The notes: generated by a model from the letters alone, not told the origin. Positions 33,855 through 44,093 are shown, counted from the stretch's first letter. The stretch: 64,000 nucleotides of DNA from an uncultured Massilia sp. (GCA_946481275.1 CAMLMV010000022.1:41406-105405); one strand, 5' to 3'. Translations and numbers: made by a program.

Positions 33855-36101
33855 ATGAGCTTATCCCCACCGGATTCCGTCCACTCGGGCACCAACAACA
33901 AGGCGAGCCGGCCCGGCCGGCCCGCCAACAAACCGCAGGAAGCCGAACCGGCGCCCGCTCCCGGCGTCGCGTCGATCACGCACCTGGCCGGCAAGCTGGC
34001 CGAATACCTCACCCCCGTCGAACTCAAGCGCGTCAAGGAAGCCTACCGCTTCTCGGACGAGATGCACCTCGGCCAGGTCCGCAAGTCGGGCGAGCCGTAC
34101 ATCTCGCACCCGATCGCCGTGGCCGAGATCTGCGCCGACTGGAAGCTGGACGCCCAGGCGATCATGGCCGCGCTGCTGCACGACGTGATCGAGGACCAGG
34201 ACGTCAAGAAGGAAGAGCTGCTGGAGCGCTTCGGCCCGCAGGTCGCCGACCTCGTCGACGGCCTGTCGAAGCTGGAAAAGATCGAGTTCCAGAGCGTCGT
34301 CGAGGCGCAGGCGGAAAACTTCCGCAAGATGCTGCTGGCGATGGCGTCGGACGTGCGCGTCATCCTGATCAAGCTCGCCGACCGCCTGCACAACATGCGC
34401 ACGCTGGGCGTGATGGCACCGGCCAAGAAACGCCGCATCGCGGGCGAGACGATGGAAGTCTACGTCCCGATCGCGCACCGTCTCGGCCTGAACGATATCT
34501 ACCGCGAACTGCAGGACCTGTCGTTCTCGCACCTTTACCCGCTGCGCTACCGCACGCTGTCGAAGGCGATCAAGGCCGCGCGCGGCAACCGCCGCGAAGT
34601 GGTCAAGAAGATCCTCGACGCGGTCAAGAACCAGCTGGCCGCGGCCGGCCTCCCGGCCGAAGTCTACGGCCGCGAAAAGACCCTGTTCGGCATCTATAAA
34701 AAGATGCGCAACAAGCACCTGTCGTTCTCGCAGGTGCTGGACGTGTACGGCTTCCGCGTCGTCGTCGACACGGTCCCGAACTGCTACGTGGCGCTCGGCG
34801 CCCTGCACGCGCTGTACAAGCCCATGCCCGGCAAGTTCAAGGACTACATCGCGATCCGCAAGATCAACGGCTACCAGTCGCTGCACACCACCCTGATCGG
34901 CCCGTACGGCACCCCGGTCGAATTCCAGATCCGCACCCAGGAAATGCACCGCACCGCGGAATCCGGCGTGGCCGCGCACTGGCTGTACAAGACGGGCGAC
35001 CAGAACATGACGGACCTGCAGCAGCGCACCCACGCGTGGCTGCAGTCGCTGCTCGACATCCAGCAGCAGACGGGCGACTCCGCCGAATTCCTCGAACACG
35101 TGAAGGTCGACCTGTTCCCGGATTCCGTCTACGTGTTCACGCCGAAGTCGAAGATCATCGCCCTGCCGCGCGGCGCGACGCCGCTGGACTTCGCCTACAG
35201 CATCCACACCGGCATCGGCGACCACACGGTGGGCGTCAAGATCAACCACGAACCCGCGTCGCTGCGCACGGAACTGCACAACGGCGACATCGTCGAGATC
35301 GAGACCGATCCCGATTCGCGCCCCAGCCCGACGTGGCTCTCCTTCGTCCGCACGGGCAAGGCGCGCTCGGCGATCCGCCACCACCTGCGGACCATCAACC
35401 TGAACGAATCCGTCGAGCTCGGCCAGGAACTGCTGGGCCAGGCGCTGGCCCAGCTGGGCATCAAGGCCGAACTGACGCCGGCGACGATCGAACGCCTGCT
35501 GGCCGAGTCGTCGGCCAAGTCGATGGACGAGGTGTATGCGGACATCGGCATCGGCAAGCGCATGCCCGCGCTCGTGGCGCGCCACATCGTGAGCCTGCTG
35601 GGCGGCGACGTCACGTCCGTCCCCGCGCAGCCGAGCCACGGCGCCGAGCTGGATCCGGTGACGATCTACGGCAGCGAAGGCGTGGCCGTGCAGCTGGCTC
35701 CGTGCTGCCAGCCGATCCCGGGCGACCACATCATCGGCCAGCTGCGCCGCGACCAGGGTCTCGTCGTGCACACGGCCGACTGCTCGCAGGCGAACCGCCT
35801 GCGCCTGAAGGAACCCGACCGCTGGATCCCGGTCCAGTGGGGCAGCGAACTGAACCGCCGCTTCGACTGCCGCATCCGCCTGTTGATCAACAACGAAAAG
35901 GGCATCCTGGCCCGCGTCGCCGCCGAGATCGGCGAGTCCGACGCCAACATCACGTATGTCGGCATGGACGAGGACGACGAACACATGCTGACCCAGCTGC
36001 GCTTCACGATCCAGGTCAAGGATCGCGTGCACCTGGCGCACCTGATCCGCAACCTGCGCCGCGTGGCCGGCGTCAATCGCGTGGAGCGCGAGCGGGCGTA
36101 A
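33855..36101 (+). CDS. spoT: Bifunctional (p)ppGpp synthetase/hydrolase SpoT/RelA
   Basis: The 748-residue stringent-response enzyme makes and degrades (p)ppGpp. It shows the HD hydrolase domain (SHPIAVAEICADW; LLHDVIEDQ, His-Asp intact), the synthetase domain (VYGREKTLFGIYKKM; YGFRVVV; YIAIRKINGYQSLHT), the TGS domain (VFTPKSKIIALPRGATPLDFAYSIHT) and the C-terminal ACT domain. Both catalytic centres look intact, so bifunctional. The ATG at 33855 is used; an in-frame TTG lies four codons earlier. Its 3' end overlaps the convergent heme-oxygenase gene by 29 bases. Confidence 0.95.
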   Translation: MSLSPPDSVHSGTNNKASRPGRPANKPQEAEPAPAPGVASITHLAGKLAEYLTPVELKRVKEAYRFSDEMHLGQVRKSGEPYISHPIAVAEICADWKLDAQAIMAALLHDVIEDQDVKKEELLERFGPQVADLVDGLSKLEKIEFQSVVEAQAENFRKMLLAMASDVRVILIKLADRLHNMRTLGVMAPAKKRRIAGETMEVYVPIAHRLGLNDIYRELQDLSFSHLYPLRYRTLSKAIKAARGNRREVVKKILDAVKNQLAAAGLPAEVYGREKTLFGIYKKMRNKHLSFSQVLDVYGFRVVVDTVPNCYVALGALHALYKPMPGKFKDYIAIRKINGYQSLHTTLIGPYGTPVEFQIRTQEMHRTAESGVAAHWLYKTGDQNMTDLQQRTHAWLQSLLDIQQQTGDSAEFLEHVKVDLFPDSVYVFTPKSKIIALPRGATPLDFAYSIHTGIGDHTVGVKINHEPASLRTELHNGDIVEIETDPDSRPSPTWLSFVRTGKARSAIRHHLRTINLNESVELGQELLGQALAQLGIKAELTPATIERLLAESSAKSMDEVYADIGIGKRMPALVARHIVSLLGGDVTSVPAQPSHGAELDPVTIYGSEGVAVQLAPCCQPIPGDHIIGQLRRDQGLVVHTADCSQANRLRLKEPDRWIPVQWGSELNRRFDCRIRLLINNEKGILARVAAEIGESDANITYVGMDEDDEHMLTQLRFTIQVKDRVHLAHLIRNLRRVAGVNRVERERA

Positions 36102-36696
36102 CGGCCGGGGCGGCGCCGGGACGCGAATCCCCACGCAGTTCGAGTATCCGGTCGAAAGCGGCGCACGCGCCGGCGCACGCGTCCGCGATCTCGGCCGGCG
36201 TGCGCACGCCGGCACGCAGTGCCCGCATGAAGACGCGCCAGCGGGGGCCGGGCCCGGCCTCATCGCCTTTCAGGTAGCGCAGCCGGTGCGGCGCCAGGCG
36301 CTCGCGCAGGCGTTCGTACAGCACGGTGCCGCCCAGTTGCGAGCCTTCGACGACGTAGTGCACGCCCCAGCGGTAGGCGGGGCTGGCCGCTGCCGGCCAC
36401 GCGTCGCCGCCGGGCGCGACCGGGGGTGCGCGTCCCGCATCGGCAAGATCGGCGTCGATCCGGGCCAGCCTCGCAGCCAGGTCGGGCTGCGGACCATCCG
36501 CGAATCCGGCCAGCCAGGCATGCAGGGGCACGAGCCACGTCCGCACCAGGACGAGGTGGGCGACGTAGTCGTGCAGGGAGGCGTCGGGGGCGCCGATCGG
36601 CAGGCCTGCGTCGAGTGCCGCGTGGCGGCTGGCGGTGGCTGCGCGCAGGGCGGTCAGGGGGTCGGCTTCGAACGCAACGTCGGTGGAGCGGTTCAT
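36073..36696 (-). CDS. Biliverdin-producing heme oxygenase
   Basis: The 207-residue, all-helical protein resembles bacterial heme oxygenases (BphO/HemO/PigA type): LRAATASRHAALDAGLP near the start carries the likely proximal heme ligand His, and WGVHYVVEGSQLGGTVLYERL is the conserved distal-helix region. It would cleave heme to biliverdin, CO and iron. No bacteriophytochrome or heme-uptake gene is next to it. The 3' end overlaps spoT on the opposite strand. The exact heme ligand needs an alignment. Confidence 0.83.
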   Translation of the reverse strand: MNRSTDVAFEADPLTALRAATASRHAALDAGLPIGAPDASLHDYVAHLVLVRTWLVPLHAWLAGFADGPQPDLAARLARIDADLADAGRAPPVAPGGDAWPAAASPAYRWGVHYVVEGSQLGGTVLYERLRERLAPHRLRYLKGDEAGPGPRWRVFMRALRAGVRTPAEIADACAGACAAFDRILELRGDSRPGAAPAVTPARAPRD

Positions 36697-36765
36697 GGGA
36701 TGCGGGAAGCTGAAACCGCCATCTTATCAGCCGCTGCGACATCGCGCCGCGCGCCGTCCACCGGC

Positions 36766-37332
<567 letters not shown>

Positions 37333-37403
37333 GCGCCTATTGTAGCGCCTTCGGCAACACGCGCGCGCCCTGTCCTGTGCAGGTTTTCCCGTATCATGGC
37401 GCC

Positions 37404-38015
37404 ATGACACGAGCCCTTCCACGCAGCCGGATGTTCGCGCCGCTGGTGTACCTGGCGGCCATGGTCTTGCTCGTCGAGGAATGGTGCTGGGATACCGGCA
37501 TGCGCCTGGGGCGGGCACTCGCGCGCTGGCCCGCGCTGGCGGCTCTGGAAGCCCGCGTGCGTACGCTGCCGCCGTATGCCGCCCTGTGCGCCTTCGTGCT
37601 GCCCGGCCTGCTGCTGTTTCCGGTCAAGCTGCTGGCCCTGCTCGCCATCGCCCACGGACATGCACTGTCCGGCATCGCGACCATCGTCGTGGCGAAGGTG
37701 GGCGGTGCGGCCGTCGTGGCGCGGATCTATGTGCTGACCTTGCCGACCCTGCTGGCGGTCGGCTGGTTCGCGCGCTGCCACGGCTGGTTCATGGGCGCCA
37801 AGACCCGTTGCCTCGACTACTGGCGCGCGAGCCACGCCTGCCACCTGGCCAGCCGGGCGGCGCGCGGCCTGCGGGTCGGCTGCAGGCGGCTGCGGCGCCG
37901 GCTGCGCACGCGTCCAGTGAACGCAGCCGGCCGCCACGCCAGCCGCGTCAGACGCGTGCTGCGCCGGTTCGTGGTCCAGTGGCGTGCGCGCCGGCGCCAA
38001 CCGACAGACCGATGA
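37404..38015 (+). CDS. Conserved membrane protein of unknown function
   Basis: The 203-residue protein has three to four hydrophobic stretches (about residues 10-25, 55-80, 83-103 and 105-120) and an Arg-rich basic tail from about residue 140. I do not recognise a named family, though similar uncharacterised proteins occur next to greB in Burkholderiales as far as I recall. It is divergent from greB. The kinase gene starts 2 bases after its stop, so it may belong to the two-component transcript. Confidence 0.7.
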   Translation: MTRALPRSRMFAPLVYLAAMVLLVEEWCWDTGMRLGRALARWPALAALEARVRTLPPYAALCAFVLPGLLLFPVKLLALLAIAHGHALSGIATIVVAKVGGAAVVARIYVLTLPTLLAVGWFARCHGWFMGAKTRCLDYWRASHACHLASRAARGLRVGCRRLRRRLRTRPVNAAGRHASRVRRVLRRFVVQWRARRRQPTDR

Positions 38016-38016
38016 C

Positions 38017-39501
38017 ATGACCATGAGTCCAGACACGTCCTCCCCTGCCCCCGTCCTCGCGCCCGCGATGCAGGCGTCCACCACGGAAATCTATCTGTTC
38101 GACGCGGACACGCTGCGCCTCGTCGACGTCAACCAGGCCGCACGCCGCAACCTCGGCCATGAGCTCAAGGCGTTGTGCGGCATGACGCCGCTCGACCTGG
38201 CACCCCAGCTCGACCGTGCCGAGCTCGTCGGGCTGCTGGCCTCGCTGGGCCAGGAGATCGGCGACCAGGTGAGCCTGCGCACGCGCCATCGCCGTGCCGA
38301 CGGGACCACGTATCCGATCAAGCTGTGCTTCCTGCGCATCGTGCGCGACGGCCGGTCGCTGATCCTCGCGATCGGCGACGACCTGTCGCTGGAGCTGGCG
38401 GCCGGCATGGCGCTCGAGCAATACGAGGCGCGCTTCAACGCCGTCGTCAACCACACGCCCGGGCTCGTCTACCAGTTCGTGCTGCACGCGGACGGCACGA
38501 TGGCCTACCCGTACCTGAGCGAGGGCTGCACGGCGCTGCTGGGCCTGTCGGTGTCGGAACTGCAGCAGGATCCCGGGCGCTTTTTGCGCCTGATCCTGCC
38601 GGAAGACCGCAAGGGCTACCAGGATGCGATGGAGGCGTCGAAGTCGGCGCTGGCCGCGTGGAACTGGGAAGGCCGCATCTGCGTGGCCGCGTGGAACGAC
38701 GTCAAGTGGATCAGCCTGCGCGCGACGCCGCTGCCTCTGGACGGCGGCGGGGTCCAGTGGGACGGCATCATGACGAATGTCACCGCGAGCAAGCTGGAAC
38801 AGGAGGAAACCCGGCGGTCGCGTGCGCGCCTGGCCGAGCTGACGGACCACATCCAGCAGGTGAAGGAACAGGAACGGGCCCGCATCGCGCGCGAGATCCA
38901 CGACGACCTGGGCGGCAATCTCACGGCGATCAAGATGGCGCTGTCCATGCTCGCGGCGCGCCTGCCGGACGATCCGGCCCTGCGCGACAAGGCGGATTAC
39001 CTGGACGACCTCGTCGACCGCACGATCGAGGCCGTGCACCGCATTTCGCTGGACTTGCGGCCCAGCACGCTCGACCTGGGGCTGGTCGCCGCGCTCGAAT
39101 GGCAGGCGCGCGAATTCGAGAAGCAGATGGGTATCGCGTGCGTGTTCCGCAGCGCCGACAAGGAAATCGACCTCGATCCGGACCAGGCGGCCGCGCTGTT
39201 CCGCATCTTCCAGGAAGCGCTGACGAATATCGCGAAACACGCCGGCGCCACGCGCGTGACGGTCAGCCTGCGCCGCCAGCGCCAGCACCTGACGCTCAGC
39301 ATCTGCGATAATGGCCGCGGCATCACGCCCGCCGACCGTCTCAAGCCCCAGTCGTTCGGCCTGCGCGGCATGAGCGAACGCGCCCGGGCGCTGGGCGGCA
39401 CGCTCAGCCTGGCGCAGGCGCCCGGAGGCGGCACGATGGTCGTCGTCAAGATCAGGCTGGCCGCCCCCGCGGCCGGACGCAGCGAATCCACCCGAGCATG
39501 A
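38017..39501 (+). CDS. PAS-containing sensor histidine kinase, NarX/UhpB type (HisKA_3)
   Basis: The 494-residue kinase has two PAS-like regions (about residues 25-135, EIYLFDADTLRLVDVN; about 145-260, FNAVVNHTPGLVYQF) and no membrane helix, so it senses a cytoplasmic signal. The dimerisation motif RIAREIHDDLGGNLTAIKMAL holds the phospho-His; the ATPase boxes are EALTNIAKHAG, CDNGRGI and FGLRGM. The stop overlaps the regulator start by 4 bases (ATGA). A second ATG at 38023 is possible. Confidence 0.92.
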   Translation: MTMSPDTSSPAPVLAPAMQASTTEIYLFDADTLRLVDVNQAARRNLGHELKALCGMTPLDLAPQLDRAELVGLLASLGQEIGDQVSLRTRHRRADGTTYPIKLCFLRIVRDGRSLILAIGDDLSLELAAGMALEQYEARFNAVVNHTPGLVYQFVLHADGTMAYPYLSEGCTALLGLSVSELQQDPGRFLRLILPEDRKGYQDAMEASKSALAAWNWEGRICVAAWNDVKWISLRATPLPLDGGGVQWDGIMTNVTASKLEQEETRRSRARLAELTDHIQQVKEQERARIAREIHDDLGGNLTAIKMALSMLAARLPDDPALRDKADYLDDLVDRTIEAVHRISLDLRPSTLDLGLVAALEWQAREFEKQMGIACVFRSADKEIDLDPDQAAALFRIFQEALTNIAKHAGATRVTVSLRRQRQHLTLSICDNGRGITPADRLKPQSFGLRGMSERARALGGTLSLAQAPGGGTMVVVKIRLAAPAAGRSESTRA

Positions 39502-40145
39502 CAGAAAAAGCCAGCATCCGCGTTTTTATTGCAGACGACCACGCCATCGTGCGTGAAGGCCTGAAACAGATCCTCGCCGAACAGCGCGACATCGTTGTCG
39601 CGGGCGAAGCCGAGACCGGTCTCGACGCCGTCAAGCTGTTCCGTAAATCGCGCTGCAACGTGGTGCTGCTCGACATCTCCCTGCCCGACCGCAACGGCAT
39701 CGAAGTGCTCAAGCAGATCAAGAGCGAACAGCCGGACCTGGCCGTGCTGATGCTGTCCATGCACCGCGAAGACCAGTACGCGATCCGCTCGCTGAAGGCG
39801 GGCGCGGCCGGGTATCTCACCAAGCAGAGCGCGCCGAAGGAACTCGTCAACGCGATCCGCCAGGTGGCGGGCGGCCAGCGCTACGTCAGCGCGCAACTGG
39901 CCCAGGTGCTGGCGGCCCAGCTCGGCGAGAACCACGAGGCTCCCGTGCACGAGACGCTGTCCGACCGCGAATACCAGACCCTCACCCTGATCGCCTCCGG
40001 CAAGACCGTCAGCGAGATCGCGCGCGAACTCTCGCTGTCGGTGAAGACGGTCAGCGAGTACCGCTCGCGCCTGCTGGCCAAGATGAAACTCAAGACCAGT
40101 GCCGAACTGACCCACTACGCCATCCGCAACCAGCTCATTGACTGA
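39498..40145 (+). CDS. NarL/FixJ-family response regulator
   Basis: This 215-residue regulator has receiver residues D13-D14 (IADDHAIVREG), phospho-acceptor D59 (VVLLDISLPDRNG) and Lys in YLTKQSAP. The LuxR-type helix-turn-helix is LSDREYQTLTLIASGKTVSEIARELSLSVKTVSEYRSRL, read in parts. It is translationally coupled to the PAS kinase. Targets are not evident; the diguanylate cyclase gene begins 121 bases downstream. Confidence 0.95.
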   Translation: MTEKASIRVFIADDHAIVREGLKQILAEQRDIVVAGEAETGLDAVKLFRKSRCNVVLLDISLPDRNGIEVLKQIKSEQPDLAVLMLSMHREDQYAIRSLKAGAAGYLTKQSAPKELVNAIRQVAGGQRYVSAQLAQVLAAQLGENHEAPVHETLSDREYQTLTLIASGKTVSEIARELSLSVKTVSEYRSRLLAKMKLKTSAELTHYAIRNQLID

Positions 40146-40266
40146 TTTGAGCTTCGTCAATACAGTCTTGAAGACTAAATGGTAATTCCGCGTTTTATCC
40201 ACGATTTGATTTTTTGGCAGCGGCTTACTATGACGACAATAATAATGCCATGTTGCAACGTCCAAA

Positions 40267-41844
40267 ATGTCCAGCTCACATCGCCCGCCGGGGGTTCCCG
40301 GCCTGAATCCGGCAGAAATCGCACGCGAGGCATTCCGCCGGCTCGCCACGCGGCGCGTCGCGCCGACGCCCGACGCCTACCGCGAGATCTATAACGAGAT
40401 CGCCGGCGTCGAGGCACTTCCACCGCCTGCACCCGCCGTCGATCCCGGCGCGGAAAACGTGCTGTCCGGCTTCGCCCACAGGCTGGCCGACACGCCCGGC
40501 GAACTGGCCGAGTTCGGCGCCCGCTTCAACCGCGCCGTCAAGCAGCGCGACTGGGACGGCTATGCCCGCACGCTGTCGCAACTGGCCGAGAAACACCTGC
40601 GCCGCCACACGCACCCCGCCATGTCGCTGGGCGCGGAGGACGGCGAAGCGAAGCTGCTGCGCGACCTGCTCAGCCGCACGCTGACGTTCGCCGTCGCGTC
40701 GCTGCTTGCGGGCACGCCGCACCTGTCCGGCGAAGCGGAATCGCTGGGCGCCGCGGTCAAGGCCGCGCACAGCGAGGAAGCGCTGCAGGAAATCGCGACA
40801 CGCCTGAAGGACTTGTGCTACCAGATCGAACTGAAGAGCGGCGACACGGCCGAACAGCAGGAACTGCTGCTGCGCCTTTTTAAACTGCTGCTGGAAAACG
40901 TGTCCGAACTGCTGGACGACGACAGCTGGATGCGCGGCCAGATCGCCGCCGTGCAGGACCTGATCGCCGGTCCGCTCGACCACCGCGCGCTGGAAGACGC
41001 CACGCGCAGCCTGAAGGACGTCATCTACAAGCAGGGCCAGCTGAAACACGGCATCGCGGACGTCAAGGCGACCGTCAAGAACATGATGATGACGTTCATC
41101 GACCGCCTCGGTTCCGTGGCGGCGTCGACGGGCGATTTCCACGAAAAGATCGGCGGTTTTTCGGAGCGCATCCGGGGTGCCGGCAACATCGAGGAACTCA
41201 ACGAGGTGCTGGAAGAAGTGCTGCGCGAGACGAAGATCGTGCAGGCCGAGGCGATGGCGTCGCGCGACCGCATGCTCGCCGCGCACCAGGAGGTGCAGGA
41301 AGCCGAGGCGCGCATCAAGGACCTGGAAGCGAAGCTGCAGCATATGAGCGAACTGGTGCGTGAAGACCAGTTGACGGGCAGCCTCAACCGACGCGGCCTC
41401 GACGATGTGTTCGAGCGCGAGAGCGCACGCGCCGACCGCCGCGGCACGCCGCTGTGCGTGGCCCTGCTCGACCTGGACAATTTCAAGAAGCTCAACGACA
41501 CCTACGGACACCTCGCGGGCGACAACGCCCTGCGCCACCTCGTGAAGGTCGTACGGGACACGCTGCGCTCGATGGACGTGATCGCCCGCTTCGGTGGCGA
41601 GGAATTCCTCATCCTGTTGCCAGAAACAAATGTCGAATCGGCATCGGCCGCGATGGTGCGGGTGCAGCGCGAATTGACGAAGCACTTCTTCCTGCATGAG
41701 AACGAGAAGATGCTGATCACGTTCTCGTGCGGCGTGGCCCTGCGCTATCCGAACGAGGACCAGGCCAGCCTGACGGCGCGCGCGGACAAGGCCATGTACC
41801 AGGCCAAGCAGAGCGGCAAGAACCGGGTCGTGGTGGCTGACTGA
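40267..41844 (+). CDS. Diguanylate cyclase (GGDEF domain)
   Basis: The 525-residue cytoplasmic protein ends in a cyclase domain (about residues 365-525) with DLDNFKKLNDTYGH, the active loop GGEEF and an inhibitory-site RSMD five residues before it, so product inhibition by c-di-GMP is expected. The first 300 residues are helical with a coiled coil (about 300-360) and contain no recognised sensor. It lies directly upstream of flagellin and in the same locus as a YcgR-like c-di-GMP receptor, suggesting a role in the motile/sessile switch. Confidence 0.93.
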   Translation: MSSSHRPPGVPGLNPAEIAREAFRRLATRRVAPTPDAYREIYNEIAGVEALPPPAPAVDPGAENVLSGFAHRLADTPGELAEFGARFNRAVKQRDWDGYARTLSQLAEKHLRRHTHPAMSLGAEDGEAKLLRDLLSRTLTFAVASLLAGTPHLSGEAESLGAAVKAAHSEEALQEIATRLKDLCYQIELKSGDTAEQQELLLRLFKLLLENVSELLDDDSWMRGQIAAVQDLIAGPLDHRALEDATRSLKDVIYKQGQLKHGIADVKATVKNMMMTFIDRLGSVAASTGDFHEKIGGFSERIRGAGNIEELNEVLEEVLRETKIVQAEAMASRDRMLAAHQEVQEAEARIKDLEAKLQHMSELVREDQLTGSLNRRGLDDVFERESARADRRGTPLCVALLDLDNFKKLNDTYGHLAGDNALRHLVKVVRDTLRSMDVIARFGGEEFLILLPETNVESASAAMVRVQRELTKHFFLHENEKMLITFSCGVALRYPNEDQASLTARADKAMYQAKQSGKNRVVVAD

Positions 41845-41897
41845 CAACCACGGCCACGGAAAAATAAATATTTTTTCGCCCTAAAGTTCCCCGATTC

Positions 41898-41940
41898 GTC
41901 GCCGCCAAGACAGGCCCGCTCCCGGCGGCGACACAAAAAT
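41898..41940 (+). terminator. Hairpin terminator after the diguanylate cyclase gene
   Basis: GTCGCCGCC (41898-41906) and GGCGGCGAC (41924-41932) form a 9-bp perfect stem followed by an A/T-rich tract. It separates the cyclase gene from the flagellin promoter. Confidence 0.6.
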
Positions 41941-41965
41941 TTCGATTTTTTTCGCTCCGCCCCTC

Positions 41966-41992
41966 TAAACTTTTTCCGTAGAGCACCGTTAC
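41966..41992 (+). promoter_or_regulatory. Sigma-28 (FliA) promoter of flagellin
   Basis: TAAACTTT (41966-41973), 11 bases, then ACCGTTAC (41985-41992), against the FliA consensus TAAAGTTT-N11-GCCGATAA. The spacing is exact and the position is about 100 bases before the flagellin ATG. Confidence 0.6.
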
Positions 41993-42095
41993 CTGCATCA
42001 ACAGCGGTTTGAATGTCACAGGACAGCGTGGCAGACCAAAGTGACTATGAGTGGCACGTCGCCACGCCCCGCAAGACCAAGTCTGGAGAGACACC

Positions 42096-43562
42096 ATGTC
42101 GTCCGTTATCAATACCAACGTTGCATCCCTGAACGCTCAGCGTAACCTGTCGTCCTCGCAAACCTCGCTCAACACCTCGATCCAGCGCCTGTCGTCGGGC
42201 CTGCGCATCAACAGCGCTAAAGACGACGCCGCCGGTCTGGCAATTTCGGACCGTATGAATTCGCAGATCAAGGGCATGAACCAGGCAGTCCGCAATGCGA
42301 ACGACGGCGTGTCGATGGCCCAGACGGCCGAAGGCGCCCTGTCGAGCTCGGGCGACATGCTGCAGCGTATCCGCGAACTGGCAGTGCAATCCTCGAACGC
42401 ATCGAACTCGGCCAGCGACCGCAAGGCACTGCAGACCGAAGTGTCGCAGCTGACCTCGGAACTGAACCGCGTCGCCAGCACCACCCAGTTCAACGGCCAG
42501 AACCTGCTGGATGGCACGATGGGCACCGCCAACTTCCAGGTCGGCGCGAACGCCAACCAGCTCATCTCGATGACTGGTTCGAACTTCACGACCTCGACCT
42601 ACGGCAACAACACTGAAGTCAAGGACGGCCTGGCAACCGCCGCGACCGCCGCGATCACTGGCGGCGACCTGACCATCAACGGCTCGTCGGGTTCCAAGAC
42701 GATCACGTTCGACGCGGACATCTCGGCGAGTACCGCAGTCAAGCAGATCAACGACGTGACCGGCTCCACGGGCGTGACCGCCTCGGCCCAGACCAACACG
42801 CTGCTGAAGGCCGACACGTCGGGCGGCAGCCCCGTGTCGTTCACCTTCGCGGTTGCTTCGGACAACGATCCGACGACCAGCCCGGTCAACGTGTCGTTCC
42901 AGGTCGGCGCCGACGGCAATGCCAACGACTACGCAGCCGCGATCAGCGCCTTCAATGCACAGAGCGCCAAGACGGGCGTGACCGCATCCTACGATGCCAA
43001 GGCAGGCGGCCTGAAGCTGACGAACGCCAGCGGCAACGACATCAAGCTGACCAACAGCTCGACCGACGCCACCGCCAGCGCGTCTCTGGACTCGTACAAA
43101 ACCGACGGCACCGTGTCGGGCACCAGCACGACGCTGGCGGTGGGCAACGACGCCGTGGCCAAAGGCACGATCACGCTGGATTCGGCGGCAAGCTTCTCGA
43201 CCAGCGACGCCAGCGGCTGGGGCATGACCGGTTCGTCGGACCTGAAGAAGGTCGCCGACATCGACGTTAGCACCTTCGACGGCGCCCAGCAGGCCATCAA
43301 GATCGCCGACGCTGCCCTGTCCAAGGTCAACGACCAGCGCGCCCAGCTCGGCGCACTGCAGTCGCGCTTCGATTCGACGATCTCGAACCTGCAGGCAACG
43401 AACGAAAACCTGTCGGCATCGCGCAGCCGTATCGTCGACACCGACTTCGCTTCGGAAACCGCGAACATGACCCGCGGCCAGATCCTGCAGCAGGCCGGTA
43501 CCTCGATGCTGGCCCAGGCGAACTCGCTGCCGAACGGTGTCCTGTCGCTGCTGCGTGGCTAA
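42096..43562 (+). CDS. fliC: Flagellin
   Basis: Flagellin is the filament subunit. The 488-residue product has the conserved D0/D1 ends (SSVINTNVASLNAQRNLSSSQ... and ...RGQILQQAGTSMLAQANSLP) and a variable middle (about residues 180-390). The middle includes a GDLTINGSSG-(x)n-IND-(x)n-TGVTA module also found in FliD here. The ATG at 42096 follows GGAGAG; a FliA-type promoter lies upstream and a terminator follows. Confidence 0.97.
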   Translation: MSSVINTNVASLNAQRNLSSSQTSLNTSIQRLSSGLRINSAKDDAAGLAISDRMNSQIKGMNQAVRNANDGVSMAQTAEGALSSSGDMLQRIRELAVQSSNASNSASDRKALQTEVSQLTSELNRVASTTQFNGQNLLDGTMGTANFQVGANANQLISMTGSNFTTSTYGNNTEVKDGLATAATAAITGGDLTINGSSGSKTITFDADISASTAVKQINDVTGSTGVTASAQTNTLLKADTSGGSPVSFTFAVASDNDPTTSPVNVSFQVGADGNANDYAAAISAFNAQSAKTGVTASYDAKAGGLKLTNASGNDIKLTNSSTDATASASLDSYKTDGTVSGTSTTLAVGNDAVAKGTITLDSAASFSTSDASGWGMTGSSDLKKVADIDVSTFDGAQQAIKIADAALSKVNDQRAQLGALQSRFDSTISNLQATNENLSASRSRIVDTDFASETANMTRGQILQQAGTSMLAQANSLPNGVLSLLRG

Positions 43563-43601
43563 TCGCTCGCGATAGTCCGCAAATAGCAGTGTAAAGTGAT
43601 T

Positions 43602-43634
43602 CCTCGGCTGGAGAAATTCAGCCGGGGAATTTTT
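43602..43634 (+). terminator. Intrinsic terminator after fliC
   Basis: CCTCGGCTG (43602-43610) pairs with CAGCCGGGG (43619-43627) with one G-T pair; the T-run ATTTTT follows. It lies in the 86-base gap before flaG, so fliC is mostly a single-gene transcript. Confidence 0.75.
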
Positions 43635-43648
43635 GCTAGGGAATAATC

Positions 43649-44002
43649 ATGAACATTCAACCTGTGGGTGTACCCGCCGCTCCTCGCGTGGACGACCGCA
43701 CGGCCCAGCCGGTGCCATCGGTGGGTGCGACGGATTCGACCAGCAAGGGCAAGCCCGCCGACGGCGCCAAGCCGTCGCACGAGGATGTGTCGGCCGCCGT
43801 CAAGAAGATGAACGAGGCAATGCTGGGTTCGTCGCAGAGCCTGCAGTTCTCGATCGACGAAGACAGCCAGGACATCGTCGTCAAGGTCATCGACCAGAGC
43901 ACCAAGGAAGTCGTGCGCCAGATTCCTTCCAAGGAAGCGCTGCAGATCGCCAAGTCGATCGACAAGATGCAGCAGGGTCTGCTCATCAACCAGACCGCCT
44001 GA
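43649..44002 (+). CDS. flaG: FlaG-family flagellar protein
   Basis: The 117-residue FlaG protein has a Ser/Pro-rich N-terminal half and the conserved C-terminal beta-part LQFSIDEDSQDIVVKVIDQSTKEVVRQIPSKEAL (read in parts). FlaG influences filament length in polar-flagellated bacteria. It lies between fliC and fliD, its usual place, and has its own downstream terminator. Confidence 0.93.
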   Translation: MNIQPVGVPAAPRVDDRTAQPVPSVGATDSTSKGKPADGAKPSHEDVSAAVKKMNEAMLGSSQSLQFSIDEDSQDIVVKVIDQSTKEVVRQIPSKEALQIAKSIDKMQQGLLINQTA

Positions 44003-44025
44003 ACGTTCGATGCATGCTCTTCCGT

Positions 44026-44058
44026 AAAGCGCGGGCTGCGGCCCGCGCTTTGCTTTTT
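44026..44058 (+). terminator. Intrinsic terminator after flaG
   Basis: AAAGCGCGGGC (44026-44036) and GCCCGCGCTTT (44041-44051) form an 11-bp perfect stem with a 4-base loop, followed by GCTTTTT. Confidence 0.9.
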
Positions 44059-44093
44059 CCGCTCGGCACGGAAATAACGCACATTTCCCACTC

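Noticed and set aside
41882..41908. A second FliA-like box, TAAAGTTC-N11-GCCGCCAA, upstream of fliC
   Set aside because: Its right half is part of the perfect GTCGCCGCC/GGCGGCGAC terminator stem and matches the -10 consensus poorly; the box at 41966 is nearer and better placed.
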